Of a stretch of DNA of 10,958 nt, positions 1 through 7,506 are shown one piece after another. The translations under genes and the position numbers were made by a program. The notes beneath the pieces are model-generated. The model worked only from the letters and a program-made list of their open reading frames with translations. It ran no database searches and was not told where the DNA came from. The DNA comes from an uncultured Rhodospirillaceae bacterium. Its GTDB lineage: Bacteria > Pseudomonadota > Alphaproteobacteria > Rhodospirillales > UBA2165. Each line of letters opens with the position of its first letter. Positions within the stretch are counted from its first letter, which is position 1. The stretch covers positions 1 to 10,958 of the forward strand of contig CAJXJM010000043.1 in NCBI GenBank assembly GCA_913054205.1, given 5' to 3'.

Positions 1-963
1 GTCGTCACCCGCAAGCTTCCCGATGCCGTCGAAACTCGGATGATGGAGCTGTTTGACGCGCGCCTCAATCTCGATGACATTCCGCTCAGCCATGAAGAAT
101 TGATTATGGCGGTTCAATCGGCCGAAATTCTCGTCCCCACCGTCACCGATAATGTTGATGCTGAAGTTATTAATTCGGCCGGCGATCAGCTCAAAATGAT
201 CGCTAATTTTGGCGCTGGTGTTGATCATGTCGACCTTTCCGCCGCGGCCGCCAGAGGCATAATCATATCAAACACGCCAGATGTTTTGACCGAGGACACG
301 GCTGATTTGACAATGGCGCTGATATTAATGACTCCCAGGCGGATGGGCGAAGGCGAGCGCATTGTCCGTAACAAAGAATGGACCGGTTGGACGCCAACTC
401 AATTAATGGGCCACCGGATCAACGGCAAGCGACTTGGTATCATCGGCATGGGCCGGATTGGCACGGCGGTGGCTGAGCGTGCAAGAGGCTTTGGGCTCGC
501 GGTTCACTACCACAATCGCAATCAGGTGACGGATGAGCTTGAAAAAAAATTAGAAGTGACCTATTGGGAGAGCCTTGATCAAATGCTCGCCCATATGGAC
601 ATCGTCGCCGTAACCTGCCCGTCAACGCCGGCGACCTATCATTTATTGTCCGAGCGCCGGCTCAAACTCCTGCAGCCGCACGCTTTTGTCATCAACACGT
701 CGCGCGGCAATATTATTGATGAAGCCGTCTTGGTGAGGCTGCTTGAAGAAGGTGCGATCGCCGGGGCCGGGCTTGATGTCTTCGAAAATGAACCGGCCAT
801 TAATCCGAAGCTTCTGACGATGGAAAACGTTGTTATATTGCCGCATCTCGGCTCGGCAACGATAGAAGGCCGAGTGGCGATGGGCGAGCGGGTGATCGTC
901 AATGCAAAAAGCTTCATCGATGGCCACAAACCCCCCAACCGGGTGCTCGAAACCCTGCTCTAA
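1..963 (+). CDS. D-2-hydroxyacid dehydrogenase, glyoxylate/hydroxypyruvate reductase type (5' end missing)
   Basis: Predicted cytosolic NAD(P)-dependent reductase that interconverts 2-keto acids such as glyoxylate or hydroxypyruvate with D-2-hydroxy acids. The frame is open from base 1, and the residues before the first ATG at 40 (VVTRKLPDAVETR) match the first beta strand of the family. The true start therefore lies upstream and only a few residues are missing. Of the 320 visible residues, the Rossmann motif GMGRIG is at about 149-154. The catalytic triad is present as Arg in NTSRGNIIDE (about 235), Glu in DVFENEP (about 262) and His in LPHLGSAT (about 282). The strand after the Rossmann motif ends in HNR instead of an acidic residue, which favours NADPH over NADH (inference). 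The exact substrate cannot be read from sequence. The gene converges on the minus-strand moeB-like gene, with a palindrome between them. Confidence 0.93.
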   Translation, partial: VVTRKLPDAVETRMMELFDARLNLDDIPLSHEELIMAVQSAEILVPTVTDNVDAEVINSAGDQLKMIANFGAGVDHVDLSAAAARGIIISNTPDVLTEDTADLTMALILMTPRRMGEGERIVRNKEWTGWTPTQLMGHRINGKRLGIIGMGRIGTAVAERARGFGLAVHYHNRNQVTDELEKKLEVTYWESLDQMLAHMDIVAVTCPSTPATYHLLSERRLKLLQPHAFVINTSRGNIIDEAVLVRLLEEGAIAGAGLDVFENEPAINPKLLTMENVVILPHLGSATIEGRVAMGERVIVNAKSFIDGHKPPNRVLETLL

Positions 964-972
964 AAGTTAACA

Positions 973-1005
973 TTGTAATAAAGGTTCCAGGAACCTTTAT
1001 TACAA
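973..1005. terminator. Perfect 16-bp-arm palindrome, probable bidirectional terminator
   Basis: Bases 973-988 and 990-1005 are exact reverse complements around the single base 989. As RNA this would fold into a stem of about 14 bp with a small loop. It lies 10 bases after the stop of the dehydrogenase gene. It also contains the TAA stop of the minus-strand adenylyltransferase gene (1000-1002), so it sits at the 3' end of both convergent transcripts. There is no long T run after the stem. The plus side continues ATGCTGGG, and the minus side has only a short TTTT about 10 bases on. Termination function is inferred from position and structure. Confidence 0.6.
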
Positions 1006-1797
1006 ATGCTGGGAGAGGTCTTTGATTGTCGCTTGCTCGCTGCAGAGCGCACATTTTGGGTCCGGCTTGATTTTGATTTTCCGAAATTCCGTACGCAAGC
1101 CATCAAAAATAATGAGCGATCCTGATAGACTGTCACCAGCACCGGTGATTTCTTTTAATATTTCTGCCGCTTGAAGGGAGCCGATTGCACCGCAAAGCGC
1201 GCCCAATACACCGGCTTCGGCGCAGGTCGGGATCATGTCGGGCGGCGGCGCTTCTGGATAAAGGCAGCGATAACACGGGCAGTCATTGTCAGACCTTTGA
1301 TGTGGTTTGAACACGCTCAACTGACCGTCAAACCGTAGAATTGCACCGGAAACCAGTGTTTTTTTCTCCAAATAGCAGCAATCCATCACCAAAAATCGGG
1401 TGGCAAAATTGTCCGAGCCATCGGCGACAATATCAAATTTGGAAATAATCTCTTTTGCGTTGTCAGAGGTCAGCCGCGTCTCAAAAGCGACAACCTCAAC
1501 ATCCGGATTTATATCTGCAATCGCGGCTTTTGCGCTTTCAACTTTCGGCTGGCCGAGGCGCGGCGTTGAATGAATAACTTGGCGTTGCAGGTTGCTGAGA
1601 TCGACAACATCATCATCAATAATACCGATGGTTCCGACGCCCGCGGCGGCGAGATATTGAATAACCGGGGTGCCTAGCCCGCCCGCACCGACAACCAGCA
1701 CTTTGGCCGCTCTAATTTTGGCCTGGCCAGCACCGCCGATCTCCGGCAATAAAATGTGGCGGGCGTAACGTTCTATTTGTTCATCAGATAGAGACAT
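1000..1797 (-). CDS. HesA/MoeB/ThiF-family sulfur-carrier adenylyltransferase
   Basis: E1-like enzyme that adenylates the C-terminal glycine of a small sulfur-carrier protein (MoaD, ThiS or similar) before sulfur transfer. It is 265 residues long, the usual size for the MoeB/ThiF class. It has no C-terminal rhodanese domain, unlike MoeZ/MOCS3-type fusions. Visible motifs are the ATP loop GAGGLG (37-42), an acidic strand end DDD (61-63), NLQRQ (69-73), DGSDNFATR (126-134), zinc-ligand pairs CYRC (175-178) and CALC (249-252), and the crossover-loop cysteine in PTCAEAGVLG (Cys192). The start ATG is seven bases after the cysK stop, without a strong ribosome site, which suggests translation coupled to cysK. 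The partner carrier protein is not in the window, so MoeB, ThiF and a cysteine-related role cannot be separated. The stop codon lies inside the terminal palindrome. Confidence 0.9.
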   Translation of the reverse strand: MSLSDEQIERYARHILLPEIGGAGQAKIRAAKVLVVGAGGLGTPVIQYLAAAGVGTIGIIDDDVVDLSNLQRQVIHSTPRLGQPKVESAKAAIADINPDVEVVAFETRLTSDNAKEIISKFDIVADGSDNFATRFLVMDCCYLEKKTLVSGAILRFDGQLSVFKPHQRSDNDCPCYRCLYPEAPPPDMIPTCAEAGVLGALCGAIGSLQAAEILKEITGAGDSLSGSLIIFDGLRTEFRKIKIKPDPKCALCSEQATIKDLSQHL

Positions 1798-1804
1798 TTA
1801 GAAC

Positions 1805-2773
1805 TCAATCGCCGCCAAGACCATCAAAAAGCGCCGTTGAGAGATACCGTTCGGCAAAAGACGGAAGCACCGCGACAATCATTTTGCCGGCCATGTCTGG
1901 CCGCGCGCCAATTTCCAAGGCAGCGGCGATGGCGGCCCCTGAAGATATACCGACCGGCAAGCCTTCCATAGTGGCGGCCCGCCGGGCCATTGAAAAAGCT
2001 GTCTCATTACCGATCTGAATAACTTCATCGATCATATCGGAATTTAGGTTGTCTGGTACAAAGCCGGCGCCAATGCCCTGAATTTTGTGAGGGCCCGGCA
2101 CACCGCCCGATAAAATCGGGCTGTCTTCAGGCTCAACCGCAATCATTTTGAATTCGGGCTTTCTGGCTTTGATAACTTCGGCAACACCGGTAAGCGTGCC
2201 GCCCGTGCCGACGCCCGAAATAACCACATCAACTTTACCGTCGGTGTCTTTCCAGATTTCTTCGGCGGTTGTGAGGCGATGAATTTCCGGATTTGCCGCA
2301 TTACTGAATTGTTGCGGCATAAAGGCGCCCGGGTGTTCTTCCAGTATTTCTTCGGCTCTGGCAATCGCGCCCGGCATCCCTTTGGCAGCAGGGGTGAGCT
2401 CAATTTCCGCACCCAAAAGATACAGCATCTTGCGGCGTTCCATCGACATGCTTTCCGGCATGGTGAGGATTAATCGATAGCTTCTGGCAGCAGCGACGAA
2501 AGCCAGCGCAATGCCGGTGTTACCGGAAGTTGGCTCTACAATAATGCCACCCGGCGTTAGTTTGCCCGATTCTTCAGCAGCACTAATCATGGCAAGACCG
2601 ATCCGGTCTTTGACAGAGGCCAGTGGATTAAAAAATTCGCATTTTCCAAGGATATCAGCCTGACAGCCCGCTTCTTTTGGCAGGCGATTGAGGCGAACCA
2701 GCGGTGTTGCGCCGATGGTATCGACGATGCTGTCATAAATCTGGCCTCTGAACTCACCATTATTGTCTGTCAT
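1805..2773 (-). CDS. cysK: Cysteine synthase A (O-acetylserine sulfhydrylase)
   Basis: PLP enzyme that makes L-cysteine from O-acetyl-L-serine and sulfide, the last step of sulfate assimilation, in the cytosol. It is 322 residues long, full family length. The PLP-binding lysine is Lys55 in [11 protein letters not shown]. The substrate loop TSGNTG is at 82-87, the phosphate-binding loop GTGGTL at 189-194, the [10 protein letters not shown] segment at about 229-238, the pyridine-nitrogen serine in SSGAA at 278-282, and ERYLST near the C-terminus. The ATG at 2773 has a good ribosome site (GGAG, 2780-2783 on the minus strand, about 7 bases away). It follows the Rrf2 regulator gene by 62 bases and precedes the adenylyltransferase gene by seven, so co-transcription is likely. 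CysM-type sulfhydrylase is possible but fits less well. Confidence 0.96.
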   Translation of the reverse strand: MTDNNGEFRGQIYDSIVDTIGATPLVRLNRLPKEAGCQADILGKCEFFNPLASVKDRIGLAMISAAEESGKLTPGGIIVEPTSGNTGIALAFVAAARSYRLILTMPESMSMERRKMLYLLGAEIELTPAAKGMPGAIARAEEILEEHPGAFMPQQFSNAANPEIHRLTTAEEIWKDTDGKVDVVISGVGTGGTLTGVAEVIKARKPEFKMIAVEPEDSPILSGGVPGPHKIQGIGAGFVPDNLNSDMIDEVIQIGNETAFSMARRAATMEGLPVGISSGAAIAAALEIGARPDMAGKMIVAVLPSFAERYLSTALFDGLGGD

Positions 2774-2835
2774 TTTGGTCTCCTATTCCTCGCCGGGTAT
2801 TTCTATTCGGCTGTTTTATAGCTGCGATATCAAAG

Positions 2836-3291
2836 TTATATGGTGAAGTCCAAGCTCTGGCGGCCTTCGCTTTTAACGCCATTTGATTGGGCCTGCTGGC
2901 AAAGCGAATCGATCGAGATTTCGTCGAGGCGGACCATCATATCAGCCTGGATATCCTGCCACAGCGGGCGAATAACCGTTTGGGTGAGTTCTGATCCGGT
3001 ATCTTCTTCAACAGTGTCATCTGATTGTTCCATATTGCGCATTACCCGGACGATATCGCCAACCGAAATACGGCGGCGCTCTCGTGTAAGATTGTAGCCG
3101 CCGCGCGGCCCCCGTACGCCGGTCAATAAATTTGCCCGCACCAATTGTTGCAGGGCCTGCTCCAAATAGCGCCTTGGAATGCCTTGCCGGCGCGTAATAT
3201 CGCGGCTTTGTACCGGCTGGCTACCCGCGTGATAGGCAATATCAACCACCGCCTCGATGGCAAAGAGCATTTTTTTTGACAGCCTCAACAT
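2836..3291 (-). CDS. Rrf2-family transcriptional regulator without Fe-S cysteines
   Basis: DNA-binding regulator of 151 residues. It opens with MLRLSKKMLFAIEAVVDIAYH, a typical Rrf2 helix. A winged helix-turn-helix follows at about 28-70, with IPRRYLEQALQQLVRANLL as the recognition region and GVRGPRGGYNLTR as the wing, then a long dimerisation helix. IscR, RirA and NsrR carry three cysteines at about residues 90-105 that bind an Fe-S cluster. Here that stretch (MEQSDDTVEEDTGSELTQ) has none, and the only cysteine is Cys131 near the C-terminus. The protein therefore resembles the cluster-free CymR branch, which controls cysteine metabolism in Firmicutes. Its place directly before cysK supports a cysteine or O-acetylserine response (inference). 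The ATG at 3291 has AAGGAG 11 bases upstream (3303-3308). It lies 29 bases after dut. Confidence 0.93.
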   Translation of the reverse strand: MLRLSKKMLFAIEAVVDIAYHAGSQPVQSRDITRRQGIPRRYLEQALQQLVRANLLTGVRGPRGGYNLTRERRRISVGDIVRVMRNMEQSDDTVEEDTGSELTQTVIRPLWQDIQADMMVRLDEISIDSLCQQAQSNGVKSEGRQSLDFTI

Positions 3292-3320
3292 TTCCCCATA
3301 GTCTCCTTAGTTCCTTGATC

Positions 3321-3782
3321 TTATTGTTTTTTATCTGTTCCTGTTGATCCAAATCCACCGCCGCCCCGATCAGATTCCGGCAGCGTTTCCATTTCATCCC
3401 ATTCGATACCGACAACCGGTGCGACGACCATTTGGGCAATTCGCATACCGCGCTCTATGGTGAAAGGCTGATCGCTGTGATTGATTACAATGGCACCGAT
3501 TTCACCGCGGTAATCCGCATCAATTGTGCCAGGACTGTTTAAAACGGTGATGCCATTTTTGATCGCCAGCCCTGATCTCGGGCGAATTTGGGCTTCGAAG
3601 CCTGCGGGTAGCGCAATCGCGAGCCCAGTCGGAATAATCCTGCGCTCGCCGGGAGCTAGAACAACCGGCGCATCAACCGCTGCCGGTAAATCGACACCTG
3701 CCGATAGTTCGGTTTGAATTTCAGGAAGCGGAAGGTCTTTACCATGCTCGAGACGTTGGACGGATACTTTTACTCTACTCAT
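3321..3782 (-). CDS. dut: dUTP diphosphatase (dUTPase)
   Basis: Trimeric enzyme that hydrolyses dUTP to dUMP and diphosphate, keeping uracil out of DNA and supplying dUMP for thymidylate synthesis. It has 153 residues from the ATG at 3782. All five dUTPase motifs are present in order: AGVDLPAA (I), [12 protein letters not shown] (II), [17 protein letters not shown] with the catalytic Asp (III), [10 protein letters not shown] (IV) and the glycine-rich [14 protein letters not shown] tail (V). The frame is open farther upstream, but that extension lies over coaBC and resembles nothing in the family, so [14 protein letters not shown] is the chosen start. The ATG overlaps the coaBC stop by one base (TAATG), and the ribosome site is only a weak AGAGAAA. 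Translation probably depends on ribosomes ending coaBC. The dut-coaBC pairing is common in alphaproteobacteria. Confidence 0.97.
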   Translation of the reverse strand: MSRVKVSVQRLEHGKDLPLPEIQTELSAGVDLPAAVDAPVVLAPGERRIIPTGLAIALPAGFEAQIRPRSGLAIKNGITVLNSPGTIDADYRGEIGAIVINHSDQPFTIERGMRIAQMVVAPVVGIEWDEMETLPESDRGGGGFGSTGTDKKQ

Positions 3783-5011
3783 TATGATTTTTTCTCTAAA
3801 TAAATTGCAATGCGGGAGGCAAGTTTTTGACCGACAGCTTCTTTGGAAAGTGTTGGCCAATCTTCAATGGTTTCGGAATCGATGACATGGACAGTGTTGT
3901 CTCGTCCGCCAAAGGTGCCGGTTTCCGGTGAGACATCGTTGGCAACAATCCAGTCGCAGCCTTTTTTTGCTAATTTTGCCTGGGCATGGGCGACAACCTC
4001 TTCGGTTTCAGCGGCAAAGCCAATGACCAGAGCTGGGCGAGATTTCCCTTTTTGGCTGATCTTGGCCAGAATATCTGGATTTTCGACGAGATCGAGCGTG
4101 GGCAGTGTGCCGTTCTTTTTGATCTTTTCTTGCGGCGGATTGGCAACGCGCCAATCGGCAACCGCTGCCGCGCAAACCACAATATCGGCGGGTAAAGCGG
4201 CCTCACAGGCGGCCAGCATGTCTTCGGCCGATTTTACATGTGTGACGGTAACGCCTTCTGGGTCTGGAAGTTGAGTTGGTCCGGACACCAGCACGGTTTC
4301 GGCGCCCTCGGCTGCAAGCGCTTTGGCAATGGCGTGGCCTTGGCGGCCCGATGAGTGATTGGCGAGATAGCGCACCGGATCAATGGCTTCGTGGGTTGGA
4401 CCGCTGGTGACAATTGCCTTTTTGCCGGCCAACTTTTTATCTGAGCGCTGCCCAATATTTTCATGGGCTTCTAGAAAAAAACTTTCTATCGCCTCGGCGA
4501 TTGTCTCAGGTTCCGCCATCCGGCCCATGCCATATTCACCGCAGGCCATATCGCCTTCTTCCGGGCCAATAATCTGAACCCCGCGATCCTGCAAAACTGA
4601 CATGTTTTCCTGAGTGGCGGCATGTTCCCACATGCGCACATTCATCGACGGCGCGACAAAAACCGGCTTATCGGTTGCGAGCAGGGCGGTTGTTGCCAAA
4701 TCATCTGCAAGTCCGGCGCGCATTTTGGCAAGAACGTTAGCGGTTGCCGGGGCCACAACCAGAAGACCCGCATCTCGGGACAATTCGATATGTCCCATTT
4801 CGTTTTCATCGGTGAGCGAAAACAAATCTTGATAGACTTTGTCTTCTGTGAGGGTGGCTAATGATAAGGGCGTTACGAATTGGCTGCCGGCATCGGTGAG
4901 GATGCAGCGCACGGCAATGTCCCGGCGGCGCAAATCACGGATCAATTCGAGGCTTTTATAGGCCGCGATTCCGCCCGAGATGATCAGTAAAACTCTTTTT
5001 CCAACTTCCAT
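3782..5011 (-). CDS. coaBC: Bifunctional phosphopantothenoylcysteine decarboxylase / phosphopantothenate-cysteine ligase
   Basis: Performs two successive steps of coenzyme A synthesis: joining cysteine to 4'-phosphopantothenate (CoaB, CTP-dependent) and decarboxylating the product to 4'-phosphopantetheine (CoaC, FMN). From the ATG at 5011 it has 409 residues. The CoaC half shows SGGIAAYK (12-19, FMN site), the catalytic His74 in GHIELS, APATAN (87-92), PSMN with Asn124, and Cys157 in the [10 protein letters not shown] flap. The CoaB half starts near 197 with [20 protein letters not shown] and has [14 protein letters not shown] (296-301) and GFAAET. The usual PAMN is PSMN here, with the key Asn kept. 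A TTG at 5023 would add four residues, but no ribosome site supports either start well. The ATG matches family N-termini better. Confidence 0.97.
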   Translation of the reverse strand: MEVGKRVLLIISGGIAAYKSLELIRDLRRRDIAVRCILTDAGSQFVTPLSLATLTEDKVYQDLFSLTDENEMGHIELSRDAGLLVVAPATANVLAKMRAGLADDLATTALLATDKPVFVAPSMNVRMWEHAATQENMSVLQDRGVQIIGPEEGDMACGEYGMGRMAEPETIAEAIESFFLEAHENIGQRSDKKLAGKKAIVTSGPTHEAIDPVRYLANHSSGRQGHAIAKALAAEGAETVLVSGPTQLPDPEGVTVTHVKSAEDMLAACEAALPADIVVCAAAVADWRVANPPQEKIKKNGTLPTLDLVENPDILAKISQKGKSRPALVIGFAAETEEVVAHAQAKLAKKGCDWIVANDVSPETGTFGGRDNTVHVIDSETIEDWPTLSKEAVGQKLASRIAIYLEKKS

Positions 5012-5048
5012 ATGGAAAACCAATCAATTTACTTGAATAAAGTGTACT

Positions 5049-5077
5049 TAAATAGCGGCCCATGTCGTGATTGGCAA
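5049..5077 (-). promoter_or_regulatory. Candidate sigma-70 promoter for coaBC-dut
   Basis: On the minus strand, TTGCCA (5072-5077) matches the -35 consensus in five of six bases. It is followed after exactly 17 bases by TATTTA (5049-5054), a poor -10 match of three of six. It lies in the 110-base gap between ubiB and coaBC, 38 bases before the coaBC ATG. The placement is good and the -10 element is weak. A start of transcription here would drive coaBC-dut and perhaps the genes beyond. Confidence 0.4.
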
Positions 5078-5111
5078 GCGTTTCACAATCATTTTTCGTA
5101 ATATAGAAAAG

Positions 5112-5127
5112 TCCTGTAAAATCAGGA
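5112..5127 (-). terminator. Weak hairpin at the ubiB stop codon
   Basis: TCCTG and CAGGA form a 5-bp stem with a 6-base loop that overlaps the ubiB stop codon (5122-5124). On the minus strand it is followed by CTTTTC. The stem is short, so termination here would be partial at best. I list it because it is the only candidate end signal for the ubiE-ubiB transcript. Confidence 0.25.
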
Positions 5128-6660
5128 AAGTAGCAAAATAACCAACAGTAAGATGATTATACCAAGATAAAACTTGGGCGAGGCGGCGAGACCGGATCGC
5201 CGGCCACCGGACATGTCTCTGACCGTGTCGGGGTGGAGCTTAAGGCCGCCTCTTGCCATTGCGGCGGCGTTTTTTTCCATATCCGAGACAATTCGAGGAA
5301 GGCGTCTAAGACCCTCTGCCACTTCGCCGACGGCTTCCATGACGATTGTTTCCGGCCCCATAAATTCATCAACCCAGTCTTCGATCATCGGTTGGGCGAG
5401 AAACCACATATTGGCGTCCGGGCTAAGCGTACGGCCAACGCCTTCGGAAATCAGCATGGTTTTCTGGAGCAGTAGCAATTGCGGCTGAGTTTCCATTTCG
5501 AAAGTTTCCGTCACCTGAAACAGATGCGCCAACAGCCGAGCAATGGAAATCTCGTTCTGGGGTTTGTCGAGAATAGGCTCGGCGATAGACCGGCAGGCTT
5601 GGGTGAAGGCTTGAACCGATTTATTGGCGGGAACATAGCCCGCTTCAAAATGCACTTCGGCCACTCGGCGATAGTCGCGATTGAGGAAACTCATCAGCAT
5701 TTCGCCAAGATAGCGCCGGGTTGGCTTATCAAGCCGTCCCATAATACCGAAATCCACCGCAACTATTTCGCCGTCCGCACCGACAAAAAGATTGCCGGGA
5801 TGCTGATCGGCATGAAAAAAGCCGTCACGAAAAACCTGGTTGAAAAGCGACCGGGCGGCACGCATTAGAATTTTATCAGGGTCATGACCGGCGGCGATCA
5901 AGGCATCGCGCTCATCTATCGGGATACCGCTAACCCGCTCCAATGTCAGCACCCGCCGAGATGTCCTCCGCCAATCAACCGCCGGCACCCGGAAAGTATC
6001 ATCGCCCTCAAAATTATCCGCCAATTCCTCGGCGGCGGCGGCTTCGAGCCGCAAATCCATTTCAAGATTGATGGTTTCTTCAAAAGTTTCAATGACTTGG
6101 ACCGGTTTAAGCCGACGAAGATCGGGCCGGGCCCGTTCAACCAGACGGGCAACCCAATGAAAAAGCGCCACATCCCGTGCGAAGGCCTCTTCGACTTTGG
6201 GGCGGAGCACTTTGACGGCGACTTCCTCGCCTTCCGTGGTGATCGCGAAATGCACTTGAGCGATTGAGGCGGCGGCGACAGGCTCGCCGGTAAAATCTGA
6301 ATAGATTTCCTCGATTTTAGCGCCCATTTCAGTTTCGATAATGGTGCGAGCCTCGGCTTCACTAAAAGGCGGCAGGTGATCCTGTAATTCCGAGAGATCG
6401 GCGGCAACTTCCTCGCCAAGAAGATCAGAGCGCGTCGAAAGGGCTTGGCCGAACTTAATAAAAGTAGGCCCAAGTTCTTGTAAAGCTTTGGCGATGCGCT
6501 CGCCAGGCCGGCCTTCGACATTGCGTTTTGAAACAATACGGGCAGCCGTTACGATGCTGCTCGCGACACCGGCATCTTCAAGCAACCACAAAGCATCATA
6601 GCGCGCCAAAGTGCGAGCGATGGTGAAAAGCCGTGAGATATTTCCAATCGCCGTAAACAT
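5122..6660 (-). CDS. ubiB: UbiB, ABC1/ADCK-family atypical kinase-like protein for ubiquinone synthesis
   Basis: Membrane-associated ATPase/kinase-like protein needed for ubiquinone (coenzyme Q) biosynthesis. Its exact reaction is unsettled, but it is thought to help lipid intermediates reach the Ubi enzyme complex. It has 512 residues. Visible elements are the family KxGQ motif KFGQ (69-72), the alanine-rich loop AAASIAQVH (129-137) that replaces the usual glycine loop, the ATP lysine in VAVKV (Lys150), ExD in LEMDLRLE (about 200-202), HADQHPGNLF (283-292) and the metal-binding DFG (303-305). A hydrophobic tail from about 496 to the C-terminus (FYLGIIILLLVILLLS) should anchor it in the membrane. 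I see one clear segment, fewer than the two usually drawn for E. coli UbiB. The start ATG lies six bases after the ubiE stop, indicating an operon. Confidence 0.96.
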   Translation of the reverse strand: MFTAIGNISRLFTIARTLARYDALWLLEDAGVASSIVTAARIVSKRNVEGRPGERIAKALQELGPTFIKFGQALSTRSDLLGEEVAADLSELQDHLPPFSEAEARTIIETEMGAKIEEIYSDFTGEPVAAASIAQVHFAITTEGEEVAVKVLRPKVEEAFARDVALFHWVARLVERARPDLRRLKPVQVIETFEETINLEMDLRLEAAAAEELADNFEGDDTFRVPAVDWRRTSRRVLTLERVSGIPIDERDALIAAGHDPDKILMRAARSLFNQVFRDGFFHADQHPGNLFVGADGEIVAVDFGIMGRLDKPTRRYLGEMLMSFLNRDYRRVAEVHFEAGYVPANKSVQAFTQACRSIAEPILDKPQNEISIARLLAHLFQVTETFEMETQPQLLLLQKTMLISEGVGRTLSPDANMWFLAQPMIEDWVDEFMGPETIVMEAVGEVAEGLRRLPRIVSDMEKNAAAMARGGLKLHPDTVRDMSGGRRSGLAASPKFYLGIIILLLVILLLS

Positions 6661-6666
6661 CAGCGC

Positions 6667-7431
6667 TTACAGTCGCCACGCCGAATGGATCGCAGCGATG
6701 CCGCCAGACAGGTTCTGGTAGGACACTTGATCCAGGCCAGCCTCTGAAATCAGGGCGGCAAAGCCATCTTGCGATGGAAAGCGACGAATGCTTTCGGCTA
6801 AATATTGATACGATGCGCGATCTTTGGCGACGATCTGACCCATCAGCGGCAAAACAGTAAAGGAGTAGGTATCGTAAAGCTTTGATAGCGTTGGCAAAAC
6901 GACATGGCTAAATTCCAAACATAAAAAGTGGCCGCCGGGTTTCAGGAGACGGCGCGCTTCCCTAAGGGCTTTATCCAAATGGGTCACATTTCTCATGCAA
7001 AACGCCGTGACATAAGCATCTACCGAGGAGTCTTCGAGCGGCATTTGTTCGGCATTGCCGCGGATCCAGCGCGGACCGTCAATGATTGCTTTGTCGAGGG
7101 CGCGATCACGACCGACTTTCAACATTTCCTCATTAATATCGCAAATGATGACGTCTTCACCGCCCTTATTCAAAAACCGAAAGGCAATATCACCGGTGCC
7201 ACCGCCGACATCTAATAAAGTCATATTTGGGTGTGGACGTAGCCGTTTAATCAGCGTGTTTTTCCACAACCGGTGAATACCGCCGCTCATTAAATCGTTC
7301 ATCAGATCATAGCTCGACGCGACATTGTCAAAAACATCCCGCACCAGGGATGTTTTTTCTGCTACATCAACATCGCGGTAGCCAAAATGGGTCGTGGTAT
7401 TGCTATTCTCTTGTGACATGGGGCCGACCAT
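6667..7431 (-). CDS. ubiE: UbiE, demethylmenaquinone / 2-methoxy-6-polyprenyl-1,4-benzoquinol C-methyltransferase
   Basis: SAM-dependent C-methyltransferase of ubiquinone (and, where present, menaquinone) synthesis. It has 254 residues, close to the 251 of E. coli. The N-terminal signature THFGYRDV and the VFDNVASSYDLMNDLMSGGIHRLWK block are characteristic. SAM motif I is LLDVGGGTGD (72-81), followed by the acidic CDIN (Asp98), NAEQMPLEDSSVD, FCMRNVTHLDKALRE, RLLKPGG and LEFS. The C-terminal SYQYLAESIRRFPSQ is also typical. Two start codons are possible, ATG 7431 and ATG 7419 (MSQENSN). A GGCGAG seven bases before the first favours 7431, and the four extra residues do not affect function. The gene diverges from mutM over a 75-base gap and is followed directly by ubiB. 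Confidence 0.96.
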   Translation of the reverse strand: MVGPMSQENSNTTTHFGYRDVDVAEKTSLVRDVFDNVASSYDLMNDLMSGGIHRLWKNTLIKRLRPHPNMTLLDVGGGTGDIAFRFLNKGGEDVIICDINEEMLKVGRDRALDKAIIDGPRWIRGNAEQMPLEDSSVDAYVTAFCMRNVTHLDKALREARRLLKPGGHFLCLEFSHVVLPTLSKLYDTYSFTVLPLMGQIVAKDRASYQYLAESIRRFPSQDGFAALISEAGLDQVSYQNLSGGIAAIHSAWRL

Positions 7432-7460
7432 AGCGGAACTCGCCCCACTAGGCTATGCTA

Positions 7461-7489
7461 TTCAAAGACCTTTTTTCCTTAAATATGAA
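7461..7489 (+). promoter_or_regulatory. Candidate mutM promoter
   Basis: TTCAAA (7461-7466) and TATGAA (7484-7489) are separated by 17 bases, and each matches the sigma-70 consensus in four of six positions. Transcription would start near 7496, about ten bases before the mutM ATG. There is no Shine-Dalgarno sequence in front of that ATG (GGTTACATTATTATT), so a very short or leaderless mRNA is plausible. The promoter is inferred from sequence alone. Confidence 0.3.
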
Positions 7490-7506
7490 TTGGTTACATT
7501 ATTATT

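Noticed and set aside
3783..3860. 26-residue N-terminal extension of dUTPase
   Set aside because: It lies over the coaBC 3' end, does not resemble any dUTPase, and the ATG at 3782 gives the normal N-terminus.
3843..4274. 143-residue plus-strand frame opposite coaBC
   Set aside because: It is antisense to a gene with complete catalytic motifs and has low-complexity Ser/Ala-rich content typical of a shadow frame.
5012..5023. TTG start that would add four residues to CoaBC
   Set aside because: No ribosome site precedes it, and the ATG at 5011 gives an N-terminus of normal family length.
5946..6536. 196-residue minus-strand frame overlapping ubiB in another phase
   Set aside because: It is rich in Pro, Leu, Lys and Ser without motifs and is fully explained by ubiB coding in the correct phase.
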